NCBI RefSeq assembly: GCF_000003605.2
Contig: NW_003149270.1
Location: 151,832-215,831 of the forward strand
Length of the DNA: 64,000 nucleotides
Source of the DNA: Saccoglossus kowalevskii
Lineage: Eukaryota > Hemichordata > Enteropneusta > Harrimaniidae
Reading direction: 5' to 3'
Part shown: piece after piece, positions 27,201-42,200 of the stretch
Layout: every line of letters begins with the position of its first letter
How positions within the stretch are numbered: the first letter of the stretch is position 1
Notes under the pieces: model-generated
What the model was told of the DNA's origin: nothing
Database searches by the model: none
The model's input: only the letters and a program-made list of their open reading frames with translations
Position numbers and translations under genes: made by a program

Positions 27201-30200
27201 CAAACACGTACTAGAACGGGTTACTCTGCTTATGTATGTCGCTCGGGTCTGCACTGATTTGGTCGTCAATCGATTAAAAGTTCAGTTCTTGACACTTGGG
27301 GCGAGTCTATATGTTCCGCATGCCATAAATGCAAGTAAATGAGTTCAAGTGTTGGCCCTGAATTGTACCGTAACATTCTTTTACTTCTTTGCGTACCTTA
27401 TGAGGACAATGCATTCACGTGTGTCATATGTAATAACCACATCGAAATGAACAAGTTACTCACTCACGTGACCTATATACTAGTATGATATGTGGCAGGT
27501 CTGTTCAAACACGTGGAGCCCTGCAGTACTAATATCATGGGATTTGCCGAGCAAATAAAAAAAGCAATATTCTGAAAGTTAACATGTTATAGGTACCTTA
27601 ATATGTAGTATTAAGTAATATTACCTCAATAGTACGGTGTATTTGCCGGGTTTAGTTTACGTACTGCATATGGTCTGTAAAAAACACATTGGCGGTGGTT
27701 GGTCGAAAAAAATTATACATATCGTCAGTTTTGCACATAATATAATGGGACGTGAATCAAGTTCACTGGCATATTGGGTGGACGAGTGCGTGCATGTTAA
27801 ACGCCAATCACTGCATTAATATTATATTTGGTTCACGATGCCCTGAAATGTGCATTTGTGAATATAATAACATTTTAATAATGGTGCATATTAGAGTAAA
27901 AATGAAAAAAAAAAGATTCCGAGCTTATCCTGATGTGAAACTGTGTCTTCAAACGACAGACAAAAAACTCGTACTTATAAAAACTATGTCTTTTTAAAGT
28001 GCATGAATTACTAGGTTACTAATAAGAATCGTGCAATATTGTTTGTAGATTAACAGAAGATCGATTGAAAATGAAGTAACTTTTCATCATTCGATTTAAT
28101 GCCGGTGCAAAAGTTGAACATTGAACATTTGATGAACTTGAAAAGTAGTTACCAAAATAAAGTCTGGAAACATCTGGAACGAATTGTCGTGAGTTTTCGC
28201 CCGTAAATAGTTATGACAAAATTGACAATAGGTCGAGTGATTGACCAATGAAAAACGTGCATTTACGTATCAGGTCATTGATTGCTTCCATATATAATGG
28301 TGCCGATGTACTTATAATTTACTTTTTATAATGGCGGCCATATTTCGTTGAATGTCTACCGACCAATTACGCATTTTCTCGTGTTTACATAGGAGATGTT
28401 ACGATCTAAGCCTTCCCTCAGGCTCAAATCAAATTCAATAATTATTATTATTATTGAAGAATCGCAACGTATCCCTTCCCTTCCGGGTATTTCCATTTAC
28501 ATGAATTTGTAATTATTCTATACAATAATACGAGACTCCCGACCCCTTCTCGATTCAGTCGTATTGCGATTGTTGAACCGATCCCAGTTATTGCAATGTA
28601 CTGTGTAAAATACTTTATTTTAGCTGGAATTAATTTTCGCTGAATAGATATTTTGGGTGTTTTGTATAAGAATATATTTTCACTGATTTTTGATGAGTTA
28701 AATGTAAAATATAGGAAAAAGGGTATATTCACTAGATTTTATTTTTACTGAATAATTCCTTCACAAAAATAGCGGAAATTAATTCCAAGTGAAAATAAAG
28801 TATTTTACATTATATAAATATCCCATAGGCGCCTGTGCTATATGTCGTGTTGTGATCATTTCAAAATAAAATACTTTCGTATTTGTAATACACGTCTCAC
28901 TTGCTGGGTCTGCGTCATAGTATTCAATAAACAATTATTTGAAACACGTACATGGCCCCTATAGGGGAATACTCTCGTGTGATGATGTCATGCATACTAA
29001 TTGTGGTGTAAAACACATAGACGACAGAGAATGTTGTTCATTAAATTTGTAAGAACGTCGTGTGATGGATATAAACCAGGACACACTGATTTATTGGGTC
29101 AGAGGTCCGAGTGATATATCACCATCATTCCAACGGACCGACTGAGTCGCTAGCCTATACTACTTGGCGTACTAGTTGATAACTCACCGGCATGTGCAAA
29201 CGTATACGCGTTAATTAATGAAATGAATCTCAGGTGCTGTCTATCACGTATTCCATGTTCCGAGTTCCACAAAACGATTGGTTAATACCACCATGTACTA
29301 GCTGAAACAAGATTCAGTCCCATTATACAATAGAGATTAGGCGACACGCTACTGTAAGACATGTTTACATTTCTCTCCAATTCGAATTGCAGCATAATTA
29401 CAGTCGCGTGAAAATCGGTTGATGTCGCGAAATACTATTGAGATTTGGGTCTCCGTACGTTGAATATTGCATTAAATTGCAACTTTTGTTGAGAGCTTTG
29501 TAGTCAGACTGTTTTTTAATTGTGTATACTGAAATGTGTACGAATATGAATATATACTATGATATTCTGGACATGTGTCTGTGTTCATTTGTTTACCGCC
29601 GAACTGATATCTGTTTAGGGGTTCCCGTGTATGACTGAGTCTAGTATGTTGATTACAATTAGTTCACGTAATGTTCAGCGAAGATAGCTTCAATTCGACA
29701 ACTGCATTCCGTTCTCTTCAAGTTGCTCGGTCCAAATGATCCGGTTGGTCGGTCCTGGTTCTAATGACTAATGCTAGCAGTATGTAGTTCATGAACTCGA
29801 ACTACATAATGTCTCGTCTTATAACAAAAACCGCGAATCGCGAGATGTTTTTTATCGAATTCCTGCATTGTTAAGGTGTCGGGGTAGAGGTCTACTCACA
29901 AATGAAAATATCCAGAATTTATTAACTTGTATCCCGGTCAATTTAAGGGTTTTTAAAAGTGACAAAAATGAAATTTTTCCACAAAATTGTGTTTCATGGA
30001 ACTTTCTCAGAATGTGGCACTGTAACGCACAAAATCATTCTCTTTCATGTTGCCGTGGTGCCATAGCCGTGATTGTACATAATAATCCAATGACTATTGT
30101 CATGCGATTTATGACTCACTTTTACGCAAAATATGAGGAGGCTTCCACTTTAAACACTCTACCCGTGTGACGGCATGTATGTGATGATCTACGTGTATTG

Positions 30201-33200
30201 ATTGGCGCGCATATCACGCCTGTTAACAACGCCATGCAGTACTAAGTATATCGGGCGCGATGTAGTGCCGTTCATCCCTTGCACAATCATATGCCAAATT
30301 GCACATTAACAAAGCGCAACCTTCTCCAATTTAAAGTGACATTACCATAAACACGTCTGTATTTTAATGCATGTATGTATGCCGGTAATGAGCTATCGCA
30401 CAAATAACCTTTGTATGATTGCGAACAACGTCGGCAAACGCAGAATCGTCGCAACGCTAACCATTAGATCATTTTCGGAGTTTATGATCAGTGCGTGTGA
30501 TAATCTGTTCACTTACGTCACAGCTTTTAGTCTGTTTTATCCACGGGCACTCGGCTTTTATAGTATATGATTTCTCAGTACTACAAATGTATACGCGGTA
30601 AGTCAAATCAAACATTCACATCCCAAATCAGGATTCGATCGATACATTAACTATTTAGTGAACTGGTTTGGTGTCTCAGCTAGGTGCAAACTAAGAGAAA
30701 CAAAATGGCGAATCGTATGACGTACTCGACCAGACATCACGTGACACTGGATCCCATAACTAGTCTATTGAGCTTTGGAATAGTGTGTTTCGTTTGAAAC
30801 GTATATCGATTGGTTATTGAACCCTGTGATATTCCAAAATGTCACTGTGATTACTGATTTGCTAACGGCTGTTGCTCGTCGAAACTACTATATTGTAACA
30901 CAATTACCCCCGGCCCGTTAATGTGAGATGCGTATGTTACGTCATCAGCGATTATGGATTGTTCTATTTCAATCGGTGATTGAAAATGTGATTACAGTAT
31001 TGTGGGTCAAGTTTTTTTTCAGTCTATCTGTGCATCGTTGTAAAATCGCTAGTCCATGCTGTCGTGCTGTATATGCTATCAGTAGCGGGAGCAGTCGTCG
31101 TCTGCAACTTCTCTTTTAATTCTTATCATAGCTTAGGACGATAATCCCCATGACTGACTACTACTGTAGAATACTTTATTTTCGCTTGGAATTTATTTTC
31201 GCTATTTTCGCTGAAGGGATGATTCCGTGAAAATAAAATCTAGCGAATATACTTTTTTTCCTATATTTCACATTATACTCATCCAAAATCAGTGAAAATA
31301 AATTCCATACAAAACGCCCAAAAAGCCTTTTCAGTGAAAATTAATTCCAGCGAAAATAAAGTATTCCACAGTATTAGTAGTTCACTATCTAACCGGTGTT
31401 TTAAATTACAAATGAGACGCATGAGATTATGTAAAACTACAAAAAAGTGATGCCCTAAAAAAAAATCGTACTTTCCCTGCTGTGTATGGTAAAACAAGAT
31501 TTCTCCCCATATTAGTAAAACATCTATTTATTTGGTTCATACAATTGGCTGTAACATCTCTTCGTGTCCGCGATATGCATAACTCACAACTTTGAGAACG
31601 TGCTCAAATTGGCATTTTGCCCACTAGATTTCATGACCATTCCAACAACTCGATTTATGTAACCGACTCGTAATTAGTAGGAGTCGAACGACAACTTGCC
31701 AGCAAATAAGTTAACTAGTTATAATCTTAGACGCACTACTGTAACTGTTCAAATGAACTTTTCGGACTGTTTAACGACTATATACACATTTTGGATTCAT
31801 TATTATTAAAGCGGGAGGGTCGTCACCTGCGCACGTGCGGGAATTGAGTCCCAATCGACGATAACAACAAACGCTACAACGCAAAGGATCATGGGTAGAC
31901 GCTTGTTTGTGAACATTGACACCATTGACGCTGCAGTTCGGCGTCTTCTACACCGATCTGACGCATATCGCGCTAGGTGTGCCGGGAGTTTGTTCGAAAT
32001 TTCGAACGTTTCGAAGTCAATCGTCGATTGACACCTATTTTACGGATATATTAAATTGTTTCAGAGACCTGTTTACTAAATAATGATAAATGAAACTTAG
32101 AAAACTTGTAAGAACAAACTGGGCCCAAATCGCGCAAATTGCAATAAGTTTACGCTGCTAGAGTCTGGTTCGGATGGAGTTCTATGCGTGATTTTATTGC
32201 GCTCAAGGACGTTCTATTTTCGAACTAGTTGAAACCGGAAATAACGCAACTACTTTTGAACTTCAAACACAAATTTGATTATCGTTTTTATGTGTTAGTT
32301 TCTGTTGTTTCAAAGATTGAATTATGTATGACAATAATATTTCACTCTATAAACAATATTTCACTAAAATATGTGATTCAAAGGCAACCCAAATTGTAAA
32401 AAGCAATATCAAGTTCCGCGTATAAACACTGTTGTAAAGAGGCGGCGGAGCGGAGTTTTAGCCCAAATCGGCTAGTAAGGCGTCATATGACACTTGGCTG
32501 GTTCCCGCCTCAAGTGTCATGGCGTACCAAGCCACAAGAGGCCGGTAACTAGTAACGGTTCCGGCATTCTGATTGGTACACCACTTTCTCGTTGCTTGTT
32601 CCATTTCCCTTAGTTACCTGACGTCAGCGCTTACGCTCGTGGCCATTCAGGGGTTTCCTTTTGCTTTCGAAAGTTGGGCGAATAAAAAGAATTGTTTCTT
32701 TTGTTATAAATTTGCACAGAAAATATCTAATCTGTAAATCTAAGCAGGCAGTATGCATGAGCATGGCTTTATTGTAGCATTACAGACACGTTTACGCAAA
32801 ACGGAACTTGGAATGTTTTCAAATTACGTCACCCAGTCGCGTTCCTTCCGGCCGGAAAACCGGCCCAAATGGAACAATATGGCGATTACTAGTTACCTGC
32901 GTCCTACCTGCCATTCGCAAAGGACGCCGGGAACCAGCGAACATATGACACAGGTTTGTGCTGGGACAGCGCTTCCGGTGATGACACAACGCAATGACAC
33001 ACAATAGCCATCTGACGCATGCGCAGGTGAAGACCCCGCTTTAACATTTGGATACTTTCTAATAGTTGGTAGTGTTAGCGAGTAGCGTATCATGGGGATA
33101 CTCCTCCATATATATATAACGTCCTTGACCGGTTCCGAGTTTTTTCATCGCGATTTGATTCAAATTGTTTCCCGATAATCTGCGTGATTATCTCTATACT

Positions 33201-36200
33201 ATACTCACAGTCACTCTACTAGTACAGTGACTGTGCTATACTATACTATACTATACTATACTATACTATACTATACTATACTATACTATACTATACTATA
33301 CTATACTATGGTCGGGTGAGGACGTGTTTTCACATCGCTCCGTGGTTTGTGCCACTTCCCCAGCTTTTTGGCGCGTATAGTACTTCAGCGTGTCAGTTTT
33401 GTTTACTACAAACACGTTGCATTTATCATTGGAGTGCTTTCTGTGAGTATTTTGTACTGTCATTTTCGGAATTTAACGTATTTTGNNNNNNNNNNNNNNN
33501 NNNNNNNNNNNNNNNNNNNNNNNNNNNNNNNNNNNCTATACTATACTATACTATACTATACTATACTATACTATACTATACTATACTATACTATACTATA
33601 CTATACTATACTATACTATACTATACTATACTATACTATACTAGTTTCGCTGGTTCCCGGTGTCCTTTGCGAATGGCAAGTAAGACGCAGGTAACTAGTA
33701 ATCGCCATATTGTTCCATTTGGGTCGGTTTTCAGGCCAGAAGGCACGTGACTGAGTGACGTGATTTGAAAACATTCACGAAACTTCGAATAGTTTTTTAT
33801 TCATTCCCGTCATCGTGCTTAGAGTTCCATGTAACCATGTTATTTGGAACAGTGGTAACAAAAACAGGTCGCGTGTTACACCAATCTCCCACAGACAGTT
33901 TTATTTCTAAGAATATACTTTCGTTGTTCTAGCCGCAGGGAACTCTGGGAAGGAGAATGGTGTTACACGTGACACAGGTTATCACTGTGCGTGACCACAC
34001 TACTAACTCGTATGTATAGCAGGTATTCTGTGTATTCAAATATTTGATATCTTACTAAAACTATCTGTTTAGTTTTGCGTTTAGGTCTTCAACCACAGTC
34101 TGATAGAGGTATCAAAATCTAAACTAACTTGTATGTACACGGTAACTGAGCGCCATCGTTTTAAATCGCACTTGATTATACTCGCGCAACGATACTGACA
34201 CAAAGTAATGTAGTTTCACGATGTAATAGTGATATTATTACTGGTTGCTTGGCACCACTTGATTGTCCAGTCACTGAAAAATACTGCATTTCGCTAAATA
34301 TTGGCAGAGATATTGGCTGGTTTGTATCAAGTTTATTTTCAGTGATTTTTGATGATTTTCGCTGAATTTTATTTTCCCCGCCGATTCACCCTTTCCGTGA
34401 AAATAGCGAAAACAAATTCCACGTGAAAATAATTTACTTTTACAGTACATTTTCATTAGGTGGTAACTGGACAGTGCTTCGGGATAACGAACAACATTGT
34501 GCGTGAATCAGCAATATCCAATATTTGTAGGGCATTGTGTAAACAACAACCCATTATGAGTTGTCCATTTTTTGAGATCCTCTGCTTGTGGGCGTTGTCT
34601 ACTTCGTTTGTGCGACATCATTTTATCAGAGTCAGCAAAAATCGCTATGTATACGCGTTCGGCTCTGATTATGTTGTGACATGACCCGACATGGCATCAG
34701 GGCCGAAATCACGCCCACTATCGCCTTCAAAACACTTCCCATTCAAATCATTACATCTCAGGAGTCAATATCTTTTGCAATTCCTGTGCGGAATTGATAA
34801 ACAAATTGTAGGTCCTCGAGAAAATAAATATTATTCTTCGACGCAATTATATGCTTGCCGTGTAAACCAAGTCGACTTCTAACTTTCTTTTTTCTCAATT
34901 TTTAGCTCCGCTGTCAACACAGCGAAGCTGTTCTTATTACTGATTGTCCGTCGTCGTCCGTCCGTGTTTTCAAATTTGATGTGCAAGTACCTTGGATGGT
35001 TCTTTCTCAGATTTGTTCATTTCATGTCAAAATCTTAAATTCTCTATTATTTTTGTCATTTTTGGTAAAAAGTGATATTTTCGACTTCTTGTTAAAAGTC
35101 TGATTGCTTTGATATTACATATATAGGTACTACATGTGGACTTGTCTCAGATTTGTTCATTTCGTGATGATATGACAGGCTGCTTGTTTTTTTATTTTTA
35201 TTTTTTTTTTTGACATTTCGGGGTATTATAATTATTATATAAATACAAGGGGGGTTATGTCCGTCTGCGTATCGCCCAATATTGTGCACATCACTGTCCT
35301 TGCCCCATTGTCAAAAAATAATCATGTCGTCCTTCATTACGAATGAAGTTATATACGCCACAGTCGTCGTGCCCGCCATGTTGAACAAATTTGTAAACAG
35401 ATTTTAGACAATGATAACAAAGGGAATAATCACAAAAATAAATTGCGCACTTACAGAGAACTGAAAACAGACTTTGGCTTTGAAAACTACTTACACGTAG
35501 TCAAAAACACTTATCACAGGTCATCAATGACAAAATTGAGGATTAGTGCTCACAGACTACAAATAGAGATTGGGAGATATAGCAACACAGATATATCTGA
35601 CAGAATATGTCTATGTTGTGTAAATAACGCCGTAGAGGACGAAGAACATTTTTATTTAACATGTGATCTCTACGTGGGAGAAAGAAAAAAAAACTTTATC
35701 AGCTGTTATCACTCCCCGATTTAGCAAACAATAAATAAAAATTAAAATATATTTTAAATAATAAAGATGAAAAAACAATAATACAAATAGCAAAATACAA
35801 TGTACATAGAGAACGGTTTCAAAACAAGAGAGGACAAACTGAAAACATTATAGTCAGCTATCTCAAGATAAGGTCATGTACATGCAATAGTAATCTAAAC
35901 ATTCACCAACACAAATGTGGAAAACAATCCAATTTACTTTACCATTATATATTTTTTTTCTACTTTTATTTGCTAGTTGTTTTATTTTCCTGTGTGTATT
36001 TTTATTCTCACTTTAATTGTTTGTTTGTCTTTATTAGTCCCCGTTCGGACGCAGTCCGAAAACGGGGACTTATGTTTTGCCCTGTGTGCGTCCGTGCGTC
36101 CGTGCGTCCGTGCGTCCGTGCGTCCGTGATCACCTGTATCTCGAACATGCATGGACCGATTAAGTTCAAACTTCACTCATATATCACACCTTATATGGGA

Positions 36201-39200
36201 CATATGCACATGCATTTTTTTCATGATCCGATTAACGATAGCCGAATAGCGGCCATTTTAAGACCGAAAATGTATCAAAATCGCACATTTTCACCATTCC
36301 GGACCCGTATCTCAGTTATGCATGGATGGATTTTGTTCAAATTTGGTACATACATTAAACATAATAGGACCTTGATGCACGTCTTTTTTTTTTTCGGATC
36401 AAGTTCGAAATGGCCGACTGGCGGCCATTTTGTTAAAGAATTCAGTTCTGGATCCGTATCCAAGACATGTCTGGATTGATCAAGTTCAAACTTCACACAC
36501 ACATGGTACATCATGTCACAAATAGATATGTGCATTTGTTTCATGATCTGCTTAACAATAGCGGAATGATGGCCATTTTATGGCCGAAAATGCATCAAAA
36601 TCACATATTTTCACAATTCCAGAACCGGATCTCAGTCATGCATGGATGGATTTTGTTCAGATTTAGCACAATGTGTTGTACATATGCAGGTGCATTTCGG
36701 TCATGATCTGCTTTGAATGTATATGTCACTCAAATATGAACGGAACGGGGACGTGTCATTGACAATGACTTGTTCACATCTGTATTGCATTTTAGTCAAA
36801 ATCCTAATAGGGATACGAAGGCAATAAAGATAATTATTATTATTATTATTACATTTTATGTTTGTTTACACGAAATTCGTGACGATTGATTAAATTTAAA
36901 ATATTTTTATGCGCTCGTATATTACCGGTTATAGCACTAACCAGGGCAAGAATATATACTATCGCGTCATATTTGTAGTTCGTTGTATGCACTTCGGTAG
37001 AGGCTTAGGCATGCGCAGTGATGAGTCTGCAGGGCATCTGTCGAATTGGGAATCAATATTGTATTTAAATTAAGTGGCATATATGTGTAATATATAATGA
37101 GCCATTCGGATAATGACACGATGATCAAATCGAATATAATTTGGATCAGTCTATTTACCACCTATTTGGTCATGTCGGTTGTATTCGTTAAATATAATGC
37201 GGTACCATGTTTTTGTCGCCTTTTATTGAAACGCTTTGACGGCTTCGACGATTTCCTGTTCAAACAGAATTTTGAGAGAGGTCACTGAACGTTGAAATGA
37301 AAGTACATGTACATTATTCATAAAAAAAATGAACTTGAATACGTTTTCGAAGTACTTTGACGTATTTCAGTTTATTTTTTGTTTCCATGTGTAGTTTGGT
37401 ACTTATTCAAGTTGTTTGTTGTATCATGGGGAAAGGGGGGAGTTACTCAATGGAACCACGCTGTGTCGTGCTCCCCTTATGAATAATGAGCCAATGTGTC
37501 TAGTAGCCTTGACAGTACGCCAGTCGCTCACGTCATCGTAAAAGCAAACAGTCACTAACAACGCTGCTTTGATAGGGGGTAGATCAAAAGAACACAACGC
37601 GTCATATGACACATTGTTCACCCCAGTCCCTCTATCACTTCAGTGTGCCAGTACGTTATCTACCAAACTCGTCGAGAAGAGCTGTCGTAGAAGCAAATTT
37701 TGCCCTCTATTCCGATGAATATGTTTCTAGTTGTTCCGCCTTCATCCCCACACCTCTACTTCAATGTCAATTTCCATTAGCGATATTTCCAGTAGGATCC
37801 AGACAATTTCGGATTGTGTAATCTTCTTTCACTAAAAAATTGTCTGCAAATTGCATTTAATTCGAAATTTGTGAGTGCATCTATAGCCCTTCATTGCTAC
37901 CTGTCGTGACACGGTGTACGACCTCACGTGGTTCCATCGGAGAAGTACGAGATATTTTTTCGTGGTATGTTTACGCAACTTTTACCGTCATTGTTCGCAT
38001 AGTTCTGTGAGACTGTATTATCTCGATTACTATGGATTTGTTTGAATACATCATTGTAAAACATAGCTAACCTAATTCTGTTTCCCATGACCACGTGATC
38101 GCGGCTTTGGGGACGTCAGTTCGCGGAATACGTCACTACCCACCGTAGGTTACATCAATATAGGTATGTATATTTATCAGCATTCACGTCATCGGGACAC
38201 ATTGTTCTTGAATAGCAGTGATGTGGTCTATTTATCGTGTCTGCATGTTACCGCAAATATAAAATGTATATCACAATGTAGAAGCAATACAATACAGTTA
38301 GTATTCAGCCGTTCAACCCCGGAAATGTTGATTTCAATTCATTTCAAGTACATTTGGTTTCGGTCGAATATTTGTTTCATTATGACTGCTGTGGCTTCAG
38401 CTGTCAAATCTGGTACCGATTTCCAATGAAAGGTAAATAATAGCACTACGGATCAAAGACTATAAACGCAGTTTTCCCGCGAATACATCTCATAGAATTT
38501 GACCAAGCCTTATTGATAACATTTAGCTTATCTTGTCATCGCAACTAATTACTAATACTGAACGTAACAGCCTACTCGTTATTTTTGAGAAACTTGTTCT
38601 TAAAATATGATGACAATGTTCATCACGTAGCGTTCGGCCCACGATTGTGTCTCCATCGAAAAAAACAATGATGAAAACATAATACTGCCAAAAACTGACC
38701 ACAGTTCATTATAAAATAGGCTGGTGACACATAACTTTTTTGTCAAGTCAATGTCGTGATATTGACAATTTATTGCAAAATGGATTGTCATTCTGGGTAT
38801 TTTCATTCATGAGTATGATTCTACCGGCCTTAATTTATTGCAAAATAATTCTGGGTATTTTAATTAGTCGTCGTGCCGCGTTCTGTTTGATATGGGATTC
38901 ATAGAGACGTATACAACGCGTGTAAAATACATTGTTTACATGAAATTTGAACACGCGCTGCGCGACGACCATCCCCCTTTAACTTAAACTTACATGATTA
39001 CAGAAGCATTACGATTGGTTGGATGAATACATGTGACAGTGTGCCTGATAGTGCAATCAGCAACATTGTTCGTGGTGTTGAAATGTATGTTCTGAACATT
39101 GTATGCAATACTAACCCGTGATGTTACTCGGGATGACTTCTTCCGGTTGTTCGTGTCGTGACAATTCTCTGCTTGTGTTGCCATGACAACAGCCAAGGTG

Positions 39201-42200
39201 ACCTTTAGAAGGTTGTCGTGGTTTCTATTCATCTCCGTGTCCATGGAAACGTGTTCCATGCGACTGAAACGCAGCGAGTAACCTTTCGCCATGATGTACA
39301 ATGATCACAGCCAGTTCACGTTCACAACACAAATTTAAACCCCCAAAACGCGGTAATATTATTGAATTCTGGTTATATTCCTTGATGACTCATCTCAATG
39401 TTGTATCATATAACCGACTCGGAAGATTCCTTATCAAATAATGTTCACACAACTAGTTTGATGTCGTATTTATATGTCCAGTAAAAGATATATATATATA
39501 TAAACTAGACACGATACACCACATTTTTGCGACTACTGAATTTTCACTACAGCTGTATCGCAGTCTCAACACAACGAACACACATATAACTAGGCGCGGC
39601 CTCGTAGAACCACACTGTAAACTCTCTACTCGCCCACAGTTAGTATATTGTATATTGTGATTTTTGTTTTTATCTCACGCCCATTAATTTAGTGTTAAAA
39701 GTAAAAAGCGGAGTCTTCGTACATAGCGGTGATCATATACACGTGACTCGTAACTAATGTTAGGGTGTCTATCCAACCATTTCACAAATGTGTATAAGTG
39801 TGTTTGCGACTTTATTGTAAATTAGGGTACTTGAGCGTCAGCTGTAAAAAATGCAGCATTACAACTGTGTTTTATAACTATTTTCACCGGGATGAAAGAA
39901 CAGTCACACAAAAAATGAACTGCGCTAGAAGTAATGTGTATGTACATTTTATGAATTAGACGTACGACCCACGTAAATTAATTTACTGGCAACACCTGGT
40001 CCAATAACTGATCACGTGGAGTCTCCCATCATGCCCTAGATGTCCTGCTTCACACGCGCGTCTTACACATCACGTGCCGCTGCTCCTTCTTGAATCACAC
40101 TGAACACCGATAGTGAAACATTTGCAGTATATTCGCACGACTCCACACCACTTTCTTTCTTGCATAAATAATAAATGACGCAAATGCGTAGTGTGTTGCC
40201 ATGGTTTCCAAGGTCACTCGAGTCCCAGTTAATCTGTGACGTGTTCGTTGTCACTGGTCGTTTTTTACTCCTCCGTAATTCTAATTCTAAATCTAAATAT
40301 GACATGATCTTTTTCAATCGAAAGCAAGCCGATATGGTAATTAGCTCATTTGTAACGTTTAGCGTTTATTTCGTTAGTGTACACGCCCGTCAGCCAGATT
40401 GTTCGATATCAATTTCCAAGGTATTAAATTGAGAATATAAAAATATAATTTGGCATATTTAAGACGAAACGACAGACGATTATTGGATATGTATTCTATT
40501 GTGTATAAGGATTGCATGCTAACACGATTACTGTAAATGGATTAATGTTTCACTGGGTTTTAATTTCGCAATTGTCGTTGATAAGTATAATCCTCGAAAT
40601 TAAATCCATGTGAGCATTAAAATAACAACAGTACTAATTGTGTCTCTGGAAAATTTAAACTTAAAATCCAGTGAATAAGCTGAAAACATTAAAAACAGTA
40701 ATAAATGGTTTTACCTTTTGCAAAATGCCGAAAATGAATCTTTTGACTTGCTTCAACACAATTCATGGTCATGAATGTGTGTCTGCTCTACGAATTGAAC
40801 GCGACGGAAACCGTGGAGTCATTGCAAAGCTACTTATAAGATTGTACCTGATTGGCTGTCCAACCCAAAGTAACACCTAATAAAACATTCAGACCAATCA
40901 GAAAGCAGATTATTTGGTGACTGTTTTATTTTCTCGATGTATCAAATTCCTCCTTGTGTATATACTTCGACTTAGTGCAAACCATGTGTTCGCCATGCTC
41001 TGTGTAACAGGTGTACACCTTAACCTTGTTTTTCTTCCACCAAATTCACGGCATAACCGGTAGTTTCTGTGTTACGTAACCAAATCTATCAGTTCTTTCT
41101 TGGCATGATGGTTTTAAAATGGTCACCACTGAACTGCAATTTGAAATTTACTATGGGCAGTTCAATGATATTAAATCTAAGTTTGCCTAGCTTAGGGTTA
41201 AAAGAAATGACAGGATACAAAGTCCTGCCCCTTTCTATTATAAATAAATTGACAGTATGTATATTTGTTAAACTATCTTAATTTAATTTAATTAAACTCA
41301 ATTAAAACGCAACCATATTTAGAGTTGCAGTTTAATTGAGTTAATTAAATTTTATTCATATATAGGATTGTAACTTTTATTAAATTGCATTTCTATGTAG
41401 AATATATACGTACACTACAACATAAAACGAACTCAGGCCAGACTTGTATCATATATATATATATACACTATGGGGTTATTACGAAGACTGTACAGCGGAA
41501 GTATCGACCGACGTGCAGCGGAGGTTGATGCGACGGCGTGCTGTCTAAGTGCATACTTTGTGGTATCCTCGTAATAACCTTATTATTATACATCTCCCCA
41601 ATGATACATCATGGGAATGCCGAAATCCAAAAAGTTTAGAACAGATTCAGCGAACTCCTTTTGTGTTGAGTCTGGTCAAACCCTGGGGCAGCCATGTTTG
41701 TTTTGTTTTTTTATTATTAGACGACGCTTACGCAAGTATTCGTTTCATATTTGGAATTCGCGTTTCCTAATATGGTAAGAAAATATCCGGTGCAATACCG
41801 CAAAATTACGACACGCTGTAACTTGTGGCGTTACGGTGACAGATGTATAATAATATACCGTAATACGAATTCAGGTCAGATTTGTATTATCTATATATAC
41901 ACACACTATACCGTAATACGAAATTAGGTCAGACTGAACTATACCATATTGTTTCAGTACACCTTTGCTGATTTCACAGGTGACACCCCCTCTTCTTACG
42001 TAACTGCCTATGTATGAATGATATATAGTACTTTATTATTCCATAAATTCCTCAATAATGTTCATATTCCACAAATGTTTCTGGCTGACTGGGAAGTACC
42101 GTTAATTTCACATCTCGCGTCAAAATGACGCGATATCTGCTACGTATCTTTGCTTGGCTATAGTCGATCAAAACGTACGCCGGTAATCTAGAACCTGTTG

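Larger units (their letters stand above)
32808..33778. repeat. Inverted repeat, arms of about 130 bp
   Basis: Left arm 32808-32942 contains gaatgttttcaaattacgtc ... aatatggcgattactagtta ... aaggacgccgggaaccagcg. The right arm 33645-33778 is its reverse complement with a few changes. The spacer holds the right MITE end, the (CTATA)n runs and a 50-N gap. Confidence 0.75.

Noticed and set aside
31279-31497. 72-codon - strand frame
   Set aside because: Lies inside a palindromic MITE copy.
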